A stretch of DNA of 64,000 bases, from assembly GCF_008831285.2 (NCBI RefSeq), contig NC_045146.1, forward strand, positions 7,762,972 through 7,826,971. The letters run 5' to 3'. This document shows positions 55,201-64,000 of the stretch, piece after piece. Source of the DNA: Nymphaea colorata. Taxonomy: Eukaryota; Streptophyta; Magnoliopsida; Nymphaeales; Nymphaeaceae. The position numbers and the translations under genes were made by a program. Below the pieces are notes generated by a model, which was not told the DNA's origin, ran no database searches, and saw nothing but the letters and a program-made list of their open reading frames with translations. The stretch's first letter is position 1, and each line of letters starts with the position of its first letter.

Positions 55201-56605
55201 GTTCCTCAAATCATATTCAAAATTTTCTTTTTTCTACCAGTTGATTTGAGATTTTTATTCTACAAAGTCTATTAATTTGATGGAGACATTCACTGAAAAA
55301 TGAGAAATTCAGACAATAGAATTGCACTCAGCTAATGTCAAGGTATCGACCCTCTCCTAGATTCAGAGGGCCGCGTGCAAGAGAAATCAAAGTTCAAAAT
55401 GAAGCAAACTTCCTAGTGTCAGCCATGCTTTTCTTCTAATATGTTAATCATCCCCTTAAAATGATAAACGTAGATCGGCTAATGCACACGTCAAAGTTTC
55501 TCATGATCTGTTTCAGGAAATGCACATGTTTTTTCCTTATAGCTTCACACAACATGCTCAACAAGTATAACGATAATCTTAAACTTACAACGGACCATTT
55601 CAACAAGAATATCTCAAATTAACCTTTACATACATCAATGTGGCTGTGTATAAAATGTCCACGTACCAAGTTCTTGCTTTTGCTAACATTATTTAGCGTT
55701 TTATGGAAAAACTTAAAAAAAAACCAAATGTGGAAATGCCATGAATTAATTCTCATGCACGAAAGTCTTTTTACATGAGACTAATGCATCATAAATTCTT
55801 CACTTAGAAACCTAAAAGTTCACGAGAATAGTTTTTAGGACGTAACAAATTAATTTTGAAATTTGAAAATAAATGAACCTATTGATCTCTAGATTAAGGA
55901 TGTGAATGGATCAAATCTGAATAAGATATACCCCTAATGGTATTCACTTTTTTGGATATTTGCATATTTGGATTTGAATTCATTTTGAAACGGAAACCTA
56001 AATCCGAATCTAAAATTATTTTCAAAAAAGTAGGAGGAACAATTTAAAAGACTGTCTTAATTCAATGCACCCCAATAAGCATTTAATGAGAAAAGAGATA
56101 GAGAGAGTTGCATGTTTATGTGTACACAAATAAACGCACAAACAAGAAACACGTTAAAAATGGAAAAACACACGTATAAGCAACTCAATAGAAGCACATA
56201 TATACCTAAAGAAAAGAATATACATAGTTACTAATTCCAAAGTGGGAAAAAACATTAACAAAATTATCTGATTTCATTCCTTGTAACTACTTAAAAAACA
56301 TGACTTGAGTTGGCTATCACGCAATGCGGTTCGTTGGATAGATAACCAGCACCCAGGTGACAACATGTGCATGCACACAAAAGTACAAGAACAAGCTCGT
56401 ATCTATGTCCATGTGAAAACCGCAAATTCTTAAGAAAAAAAATGAGTCCCCCATTAGCTAATTTCTGAAATTCTACAGATCAAACCTACAGTGGCTGCAC
56501 CAACCTCGATCCTTCAATGGCACAAGTCCAACCATGTAAAGACCAAATCTCTAAGTATCTTCACCAATCAGCTTTCATTTGGTCATGAAATTAGTTAATG
56601 GAAAA
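55201..56605. other. AT-rich non-coding stretch
   Basis: No gene is recognised. A fragment at about 55,905-56,030 resembles the TAGGGATGT repeat family (GGATGTGAATGGATCAAATC). Confidence 0.4.
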
Positions 56606-57245
56606 TTAATCATCGTCAGACAAATATATAAGAGCAGCAGGATTTGCAGCCGATGGCTGGGACTCTCCTTCGTCAACCAAAGTCTTTCTTCTCTTTTGGT
56701 TGAATGTGCTGTTTGATCTTGGGCTCCAATTCAGGCTTGTGTATGGCACCTAAAGGTATTCAACACTTGGAGGGGACACAAAAGAAGGTCCACTATGGTC
56801 ACCAGATATTGGGTGAGTGTGATGAGCTGCATAACCATGTGAACCATTTTTTTGATATAACAAATGTATGTTCATTTGAAAGTTCACAAACTAAGAAAAA
56901 CAGAAGCAAAATGAACATAGAATGCCTATGATTATGACATACAAGTTCACTCAAGCTTTTCACAAAAAAATAGTTGAAACAATTAGACTATAGATATGCA
57001 AAAGTAAACGACAAAATGATGCATACGCAACATTAAGCCTTCATAATTACCTAGCTGCACAACCAACTGTGGTGCTATAGGATCAAGAAATTTGAAAGAT
57101 TTGAAAGCTACTGCAAGAGTGCGGTTAAGCATAACCTTCATCATATTATCCTCGTGACTTTTTAGTCAATGAGTATCTCAACTCTGCATTTTGAAGCACC
57201 TTTGCATACTTCTGTTTTACTTCTTCAATTTCTTTATCACGTTAT
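56606..57245 (-). pseudogene. MOM1-like coiled-coil/C-terminal gene fragment
   Basis: Two exon-like pieces are seen on the minus strand. The first (about 57,245-57,050) encodes DKEIEEVKQKYAKVLQNAEL and, after a one-base shift, NMMKVMLNRTLAVAFKS and FKFLDPIAP, ending at a donor-like GTAATT. This charged coiled-coil pattern resembles the region conserved in plant MOM1-like chromatin proteins, which keep loci transcriptionally silent. The second (about 56,815-56,606) encodes SGDHSGPSFVSPPSVEY, a stop, and then a basic QKRRKTLVDEGE segment ending LIYLSDDD and TAA. The upstream exons are missing; LTR elements start about 100 bp away. The family assignment is from memory of the pattern and is uncertain. 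Confidence 0.4.
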
Positions 57246-57357
57246 GCAACAAGACATAATTTATAATTGAAAAGAGAAACTAAAGTCAAAAGATAAAACC
57301 AAAAGAGATTTTTACTCTACAAAATCAATATTAATTTGGATAAATAAGAGAAATATT

Positions 57358-57764
57358 AATTTCAGAAACCTAAACACAACTTGCTAGTAGGATGGACAGC
57401 CTGGTCGGGTTCTCTTGATCCCCGCTGTGCACACAACATTAGGACAAATCAAGAGAACTGCAACCCACTCCTCTCCAGGTGGTACATGCAGTTTCGGTGG
57501 AGGGGGTCACGCCAGGGGAATGAGGACTCTCAGCAGGGACACACGAAGCTCAGGAGAAGACTCAGGATTTTGGGGTTCTAGGCCGGACACGACGGAACTC
57601 GGAGGACACAGAGGCAGGACACACTTGGGGTTTGTCCGGGCACGAGTCTAGAATTTGTAGAGCGGGTTGGTCCTGCAGTTTTGTAAATTTCGATCTGTAA
57701 CTTGATAAAACAAGTACGGTAGCAAATATTTTTGGAGGATTCGGAATGGGACTCGGATCCAGCC
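57358..57764 (+). repeat. LTR-like end of a GC-rich element
   Basis: GC-rich sequence ends GGACTCGGATCCAGCC-like at 57764. It parallels the end of the 58660-59380 LTR (GGATCTGGATCCAACA), and both are followed by TTTTTG(T/C)GT. The similarity also covers TTTTGTAAA(C/T)T and TTGG(A/G)TTGAAG-like words. It may be the continuation of the LTR that starts at 54991. Confidence 0.35.
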
Positions 57765-58659
57765 TTTTTGTGTTGACCCTTGGCTCGGGTGTGCGTCAAG
57801 ACTCGCACCTGTTTTAGTGGCCGATTTGGTTCGACAACCGAGACTCGATTGTCAGACTGAGTTCTATGGGCAAACAGCTCGTGTGTACGAGGCCGCCCAT
57901 GCCTTCCTCCTCCTCTATTGTTTCAAAAATAGAAAGCGATGGCGTTTTGGTTTGTGCCTTTAATTCTACTTGTAACTCCATCTTCTACAAGTAGTTTTCT
58001 GGCGACCCAAATGCCAACAAGTCGAATCAAATAGCTGACTATGGTTTTCTTTTACCTTGTTTGGAAAAATTCCCAAAATCCAGCGTGTGAGGAAGAGGAC
58101 GTGGCTCTTCCCCTTCTCCATTCAACGGACGAAGAGACACACAAATCCACAGCATTGTGGTTACATCTCTGGCGAGCACGAACATCTTCGACCCTACGAC
58201 ACTAGATGGATCATTCCATGGCTATGAGTGACCCGGCGACAAATAAACGTCGCCTTGACTGACCTTCTCCTTCCCTGCATGCGGTGCAACAGCAACCATA
58301 CTGGTTACTATTCCATTGGTTGGTAGGTCCGTTTCTGTTGGAATCCGTCCAACAGTCTTCCCATATGCTTCTCCTTCATCACCCACACCTTCCCTCACTC
58401 TCCCACGATCATTCCGCCCGTTCCAGTCCTCTGTCATCGGATTGAATGACTGAGTTTTCCCACGTGAGAAGGAAGTGCTCTCGGCAGAACTGAGGAACTC
58501 GACCATCTCGCCCCTTGCTGAGCATGATCCGTGGGCAGCGGCAGCACCTCGACCGCCTCTCGGCAACCCTCGGTAGACCAACTACAATTAGAGCAATCGC
58601 CTAGGAATCAGCGAGGTTCGCACAAAGCCTGAGGGCAACTCTATCTTAAGGGGTGGATT
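57765..58659 (+). other. Internal region of a non-autonomous LTR element (A)
   Basis: It lies between an LTR-like end at 57764 and a purine tract (AAGGGGTGGATT, 58648-58659). No retrotransposon proteins are seen; open frames (for example 58222-58581 -) have no known motifs. Near its 3' end it shares CCTCGACCGCCTCTC with region B near 61,350, so A and B are probably related. Confidence 0.4.
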
Positions 58660-59380
58660 TGTTGCAGCCCGACCCCGCTCGGTCGGGATGACCAATAGAT
58701 TTCTAGTGACGCGAGCACAAGAACGTGCAGCTGTCGAGTGCCCAAGCAAGGTGGAGGGTGCCTTTTAGTTACTTCTAGAGTCCTTTCGCATCAAAGGGAG
58801 GTTATACTTTTCAACAAAGCACAACCAAGGGCCAACAACCACAGAAGCCCTCCCACGGTCGGAGAAGGTTATTAGAGAAATAACGAGGTACCAAAGGACC
58901 AAGCTTTGCCGAGGCGACTGCCGAGAGTGCAACGATTGAGGCTAACTCCAGCCCTTCAGCCAAGCAGGCCAAAACATCTAGCATAGTTGGCGGGGTGTGG
59001 TTGGGGCCACTCAGCCTTTGTGCACAGCAGACCACGCTAAGAAGAGAAGGGACTTGGCCCAAGAAGAAAATCGGTCAGGTCCGACTGAGTGCACCAAGAT
59101 TTGGGCAGGTTCGAGTGGAACACGTCTAGTAGGGAAGAGCGCGAAGAGGGACACGCTCGAACGGGGCATAAGACTTCTGAGGTGGAACAAGCTCTGCAGG
59201 TGATGCGGGACATGCCGAGCTATAAATGACACCATGGTGGGACATGGTGTAGCGTTGGGGGTACCGAACACGGGTCCAGATTTGTACAGGTAGGTTGGAC
59301 CCGTAAATTTTGTAAACTCAATCCAAACTCTGATTACTTGGGTTGGATTGAAGATTATTTTGGGGGATCTGGATCCAACA
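58660..59380 (+). repeat. LTR-like sequence, TG...CA, with TATA box
   Basis: It starts TGTTGCAGCCCGACC after a purine tract and ends GGATCCAACA. A TATAAAT box lies at 59221-59227. It has a purine tract on its left and a primer-site-like sequence on its right (TTTTTGCGTAGTCGCTG), so it could serve as the 3' LTR of A or the 5' LTR of B. Confidence 0.5.
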
Positions 59381-61396
59381 GTTTTTGCGTAGTCGCTGAA
59401 CCGGGTTCATGATCCGACCCATGTGATTTCATGTGAATTGATCCAGTTCGACATAGCGGTCAAACTGAGTCGACCGCCCGCATGTGTTCGCACGAGTGGG
59501 TTGCGCCTGTTGTCTTCCTCGCTCGCCTTAAAAAACTAGGGAGGCAATTTTGAACAGACCTTTGATGAATTTGTAGAAAAATTTCTAGTTTTTCAAAGGA
59601 AAACGTCGTCGATCCCTACCAAATGTCAATGGATTGAGCTTCTTTTCTACCCCTAAATATCTCCAAAACCCAACGAATGAAGTAGTGACATGTTAAGCGA
59701 CTGATTTCTCCGGCGGTAGATAGCTACAGCGTTTTTCAGCGAAGTGGTGTGCTCCCGGTGATGTCCAAGGGTCCGAACAAGTACGCGCCGTTCGGGTAAA
59801 CTTCTCTGTTGATCGGAGAGTTTGCCGCCAGAGATAAACACCGACTTAATTGAAAATCCGTTGCTGTCGTGGCTTCCCCAACGACAGATTCGAAACCGCG
59901 GTCCCGCGTAAGACAAGGGCTCTCTCATTGGCGACAATTTTCGATTTCCGAAGACCAAGCTCCTCCGACCACTCGCACGACACTTGGGCAGGCTCCTCAA
60001 CGTCTGCTCCGGCTTAAGAAGGCCCAGACATCATCGCCAGTCTACCACAGTTTGATTGGAGCAGACATTGGTTGATTCGAACCGGAATTGACCCTGGTCA
60101 AAGCGATTCAAGTGCTCCTTGTTGCTTGTTGAGTGTGATTTTCCAATGGCTGTTCATCCCTTCACCGTAAACGTCTCTGTTGTCCATCTGCTGCCAAACT
60201 CCTTAGGCGACACCTCCGGGGTGAGTGGCGAATCCAAAGGAACCAACCTCACCACCGATGGTGTAGTTGGCCAGCCGTAATCGCAAGATTTCCTGCCACC
60301 CCTCTTTTCAGCCATTGAAACCCAATGCTGCCCTTTATCTACTCACCGTCACCGGCGTCGAACTCCATTGGCTCCCAAATTGCTCAGACGGCACCTTCGG
60401 CTCATTGCGGTTCCAACAAGCCCAAGGTCGACTGGAATGACTACCTGAGCTGACCGGAATGAAGAAATCTCCAGCCGCCTCTTCCCGCGGTGAAGCTTGC
60501 CCTGTGCGTGAGATAGGCCGACTGGCATCCGTCTCCAACTTAGAAAATCCGGTGCGGTCACCACCTCCGTTCGTTCACCTCAACAGCAATCCAGCTCTAC
60601 GCGAGGTTGAGCCCGACTTCCACCGCGGCTGCTTCTCACTCAGTGTCTTCTCCTTTGATCACCAATCACCACGAAACTTCACAGGAGGCTTTGCTGGAGA
60701 GTTGGGCTTTCGACGATCACTTGCTCGATCTAGGGGGAGGCCGGAGTCAATCAGAATCTCCAGGTGTCTGGCTGCCTCTGCTCTGCCGCCTATTTTGGTC
60801 TTGAGGAGTTTCAACGAACCATCAGAGTCGATTTGGATGATTGTCGACTACCCCCGACGCTTAGATTCACTCCCTTGCCTGAGACGATGAAGGGGATTTG
60901 GTCATCCACCTGAATCATGCTTGAAGACAGCTGGAGGGAGTGGTTTTCCTGTCACCCCCGTTCGGCAATAGGGTGCTCGTCTCAAAGCGTCCCTCTCCAT
61001 CGCGTCTTGCTCTACCCACCTGCTGAAGATGCCCGATCGAAGTCGAGCCCAGATGTCTCTCGTTTGTTTCCACTCGGGAAGCATCGGGGGACTTCATGGA
61101 CAGTGTGTCCGGGCTTAGGGAGTTTGTCCATCGGGTGCACAGGCAGCTCCTAGGTGTAACCGCTGCAGACGAAGTTCAATTGGGAACTGTCTTAGCTCAG
61201 CCGGGGAGCTGATTGCTCCCATTCGGACTCTCAGCCTACCTACTGCTAGCGCATGGAGCAGTGGATAATGACCTCCCCTGCCCTGTTGGGTTCATCCATC
61301 AGCTAGACCGAATGCTAGGCGAGATCCTTGGGATGGTTAGGGTGCCAGCCTCGACCGCCTCTCAACTGCCCTAGGCAAGCCGGCCGCAACAGTTGC
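59381..61396 (+). other. Internal region of a non-autonomous LTR element (B)
   Basis: A GC-rich 2-kb stretch following an LTR-like sequence. Open frames on both strands (for example 60459-60890 +) lack known motifs and probably reflect composition. The start resembles the start of A (TTCGACA... and TGTGT(A/T)CG(A/C)). A 3' LTR was not found before the 61397 repeat. Confidence 0.4.
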
Positions 61397-61886
61397 TCAA
61401 AGTTATTCATTATAAGCTTTTGGTAATTGGAAGATCATCGTTCATTTTTTTTATAATGTTTAAATTTTAATATTAAGAGAAACTATGTCTATGAGTTTAT
61501 AAAAGATAGTTGAAACCCTTAATATTCTACAAAACATGAAAGTAGGCCAAAATAAAATTTCAAACAAAAGATGACTATCTTGAAATTTAGTATAAGAATA
61601 GACTACAAAGTTTGCAAAAGAAGGGTCGAAAGCCTTGTTCAGGCACTTATTTACAAGAAAAAGAGGTGAGATAAAACCCTTTTTTATTTTAATAACATTT
61701 TTGAAAATACTCAAACAATAATGCGGCATATTCAATTTTTTTGATAAAATTACCAATTAACCCCTACTTAACCTGATCTTTTACTTCTTTTCCAGTTTTT
61801 CTCACCTCTCGTTCTCTTTTTTACCAGTTCGCCTTGCACCAACATTTCCCAACCATCACCTATCTCTGGCAAGCCACCGACAGCTT
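61397..61886. repeat. ~0.5-kb direct repeat, copy 2
   Basis: Same-orientation partner of 51068-51616. It begins AAAGTTATTCATTATAAG at the point where the GC-rich element B stops, and ends at AAGCCACCGACAG. Confidence 0.8.
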
Positions 61887-62330
61887 CAACCAATGGTGAA
61901 CCACCATGGCAACTCGATGGCAGCCCACTGGATGTAAAAAGAGTGCATACTTGGCTGATGCACCCTGACAGCTGCAAAAGCAAGTTGAATTGAAAAAGCC
62001 AAAAAAAAATACTCTTTGTCCATCCCAACAGGACAAATGCCCTTATACAGCCACCTCCCACCCGTCTCTCCCAATTTTTAGTTGGTGGTTAAAGCGTAGA
62101 AAAAGGAAGTAATGGTCCACTGGTAAAGAACAAAAAAATGAAAATTATAAAACAAGATACTTATCAACTAAACATCAGTATAAATCACTTATTCACTTTG
62201 GAAAAGGCATCTTGAGAGAGAAAACAAACATCTACTTACAAACGCGAAAGAAACATTAACACAATTAATTCCTCTATTGATTGAGGGTTAGCTAGTGTCT
62301 TCAGTACTTATCATATCTTTAACGATGTAA
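61887..62330. other. Non-coding stretch
   Basis: No gene or TE end is recognised. The minus-strand open frame at 61768-62061 spans the edge of the repeat and has no known features. Confidence 0.35.
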
Positions 62331-62720
62331 GGGGAAAAACATTAGTAATATCCTTGAAATGCCCATTTTCGCTGATGACTCCAACAAAATGTGGTACTTT
62401 AAAAGCTTTTACTGGCGTCTGAATCAACCTTCTTAGTAAAAGATGTGATGATATGCACTTTATACCTGTGTGTGTCAAGACATTGATATAGGGGATTCCC
62501 AAGGCTGCATTTCACTAACATGTGTTGAAAATGTTGGTAATTTGTAAACATTTACTGATGCCCTCGACAGCGACGTTAGTAACGGTTCTCTTTTCAATGA
62601 CATTTCTGAGAACGTCAGTATAGACTTACATTCCTCATCTTCATTGATGTTGTTTGCGAAATGTCATATTAGTGCCGTTCTACTAATGCTTTTCACTACT
62701 CGCTAGTAAAGATTGAGTTC
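62331..62720. mobile_element. Possible CACTA-type terminal or subterminal region
   Basis: Repeated short words of the kind ACGTTAGTAACG, ACGTCAGTATAG, TTACTGATGCCC and CATTAGTAA occur across the segment. CACTACTCGCTAGTAAAG is found near 62,695. Plant CACTA elements start CACTAC/T and carry such subterminal repeats. The orientation is unclear, because most repeats lie to the left of the CACTACT. No transposase was identified. Confidence 0.3.
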
Positions 62721-63620
62721 TTCTAACATTTTTAGGCCTATCCGTAAAGACCTTTCCTCTCCCTTTTCTGCTGTCACTTTCTTTTTTCTCCTTCCACTTC
62801 CCCCTTTTCCTTTCACGAATACTCCCTTTCTGCCTATCTCCACCAGCAGTCACCGCTCTGGTGGTTAGTGCTCCCAGCGACTCTCCAACTCCCACTTCAT
62901 TTCTCCCAGTCCATTTGCGCCTGTAGCAATCACCATTCCCACTAGTGATCACACACATTCTCCACCTTTTATGCTTTGGTAATGGACCTATACCAAGTCG
63001 TCTTGAACTTTATACTCGTCTCTCAGATTGACAAATGGTTTTAATACTGCTTGATTTTGAGAAATCATTTCATCAGTAATGTTAATTGTGTTGTGTAAAT
63101 TGTGTCAACAGTACTCTCTTTCACTAAGTCATTTGACTATGCTTTTCTTTGGCTGTCATCAATCATTTTTCCTGTTTCTCTATCATTGCCAACTAAATTT
63201 ACCAACTTCTCATAGTTTGGAATAGGTGTTGTCACCTTCTTTTTTGCCACTGGATTTGTCTATAAAAAAAAAAACAAAACAAAAAGGAATAACAACGAGA
63301 AGGACATATTTAACATAAAGAATTGATAATAACCAATAAGTAACTAAATTGTTGAAAATACGATTAGGTACATCTATTAGTAGATTCTATACTGAGAAGC
63401 TACTGTTGTTAAACTTCAACACTTTCATTTGATTATGTGATCTTTGGTGAATATTTTGCATAGCTTACCATTCAATTCTGCCACAATATTATCATACATG
63501 GTTGTAGTAAAAGTACCATTTACTCTATTACTTATTATTTGTTAAAGCAATAATGCATCAATGAGTACATCATCCATTAAATTAGTTTAATCATCTAGTG
63601 CTGACGGCAAAGTAGGGGAA
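62721..63620. other. Non-coding or unidentified stretch
   Basis: A minus-strand stretch near 63,130-63,260 reads VAKKKVTTPIPNYEKLVNL in an open frame bounded by a stop. It could be part of a TE protein, but I cannot assign it. No other coding signal is seen. Confidence 0.3.
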
Positions 63621-63624
63621 GGTA

Positions 63625-63830
63625 AGAGCGGAACCAGGATTTTTTTCAAGGGCAGGCCAAATAGTTCAACCTCAGATTCGGGTAGGGCCAAACTTAACCC
63701 CAATCTAAAAAATACATTGCACAACTATTTTTTTTTTTAATTTTTTCAATGTTTTGTTTTTTTTTTTAGTTAGTTGGGATAGGGCCATGGCCTAGGTGGC
63801 CCCTCCCCTCCCACCATCCCTGGGGGTAGG
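63625..63830. repeat. Dispersed repeat (GCGGAACCAGGATT start)
   Basis: It begins AGAGCGGAACCAGGATTTTTT, contains long T runs, and ends with TAGGGCCATGGCC and CCCCTCCC. Its layout is like the repeats at 941-1140, 11560-11715 and 20445-20640. Confidence 0.4.
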
Positions 63831-64000
63831 TCTAAGCCCTTTTCTCTGCAGATGATGACAAGGGAGCAAAAGGCCCTACCCTTCCATCAACTTCTACCTC
63901 CTGCAGAGCATGAAGATGAGAATGATGCAATATGTTGATAGATTGAGGGAAAATAACATACCTGTGTGAATAAGACAAATGTGGAGAGATAGGCAAAGCT

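Noticed and set aside
60459-60890. 143-residue open frame on the + strand
   Set aside because: It lies in the GC-rich interior of a non-autonomous LTR-like element, with no retrotransposon or host motif; probably due to composition.
62683-62958. Basic 91-residue open frame on the minus strand
   Set aside because: Lys/Arg-rich through simple pyrimidine-rich sequence on the other strand; no family features.
1-64000. CRISPR arrays, bacterial operons, riboswitches or phage genes
   Set aside because: No regularly spaced repeats or prokaryotic gene layout; introns and plant TEs show a plant nuclear genome.

Overview
The window looks like nuclear DNA of a flowering plant. Two spliced, plant-specific protein genes can be read through their GT-AG introns. 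The rest is dominated by plant-type transposable elements: Ty1/copia and Ty3/gypsy retrotransposons, and PIF/Harbinger-, hAT- and Mutator-like elements with target-site duplications (TSDs). The species cannot be fixed from the sequence alone; the large TE-filled introns suggest a medium to large genome.

Layout. 1-2.6 kb is non-coding with repeat debris. 2.9-7.9 kb holds RNC1 (five exons, + strand), a chloroplast RNase III-domain splicing factor; its large third intron contains a MITE nested inside another MITE. 8-13 kb is intergenic with MITEs and a U6 snRNA-like sequence. 13.1-16.3 kb is a 3.2-kb element with PIF/Harbinger-like ends (TAA TSD) that carries a decayed, multi-exon leucine-rich-repeat receptor kinase on the minus strand. 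16.5-19.5 kb holds remnants of a gypsy integrase/chromodomain and of a copia gag-protease. 19.5-30.7 kb is intergenic with several small repeat families, one of which has GC-rich arms and an AT-rich core.

31.0-48.8 kb is the gene for a SnRK1/AMPK beta subunit (four exons, + strand) whose first intron is about 16.1 kb. That intron contains an old copia element (35,670-46,803, TSD AGTTT). Five later insertions sit inside it: two MULE-like, two hAT-like, and a young intact copia element (40,191-45,638, TSD GTATG) whose two 458-bp LTRs look identical and which has one uninterrupted gag-pol frame.

48.8-64 kb has no intact gene. It holds a chimeric retroelement (copia primer site and gag joined to gypsy RNase H, integrase and 3' end), GC-rich non-autonomous LTR elements, minus-strand fragments resembling the C-terminal part of a MOM1-like chromatin protein, a direct repeat at 51.1 and 61.4 kb, and CACTA-like and other repeat debris.

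The two intact host genes act separately: RNC1 in plastid group II intron splicing, the beta subunit in the SnRK1 energy-sensing kinase. I see no operon-like or novel multi-gene system. The most unusual structures are the gene-carrying Harbinger-like element, the stack of datable insertions in the SnRK1 beta intron, and a U6-like copy with an inverted piece of its own 5' region.
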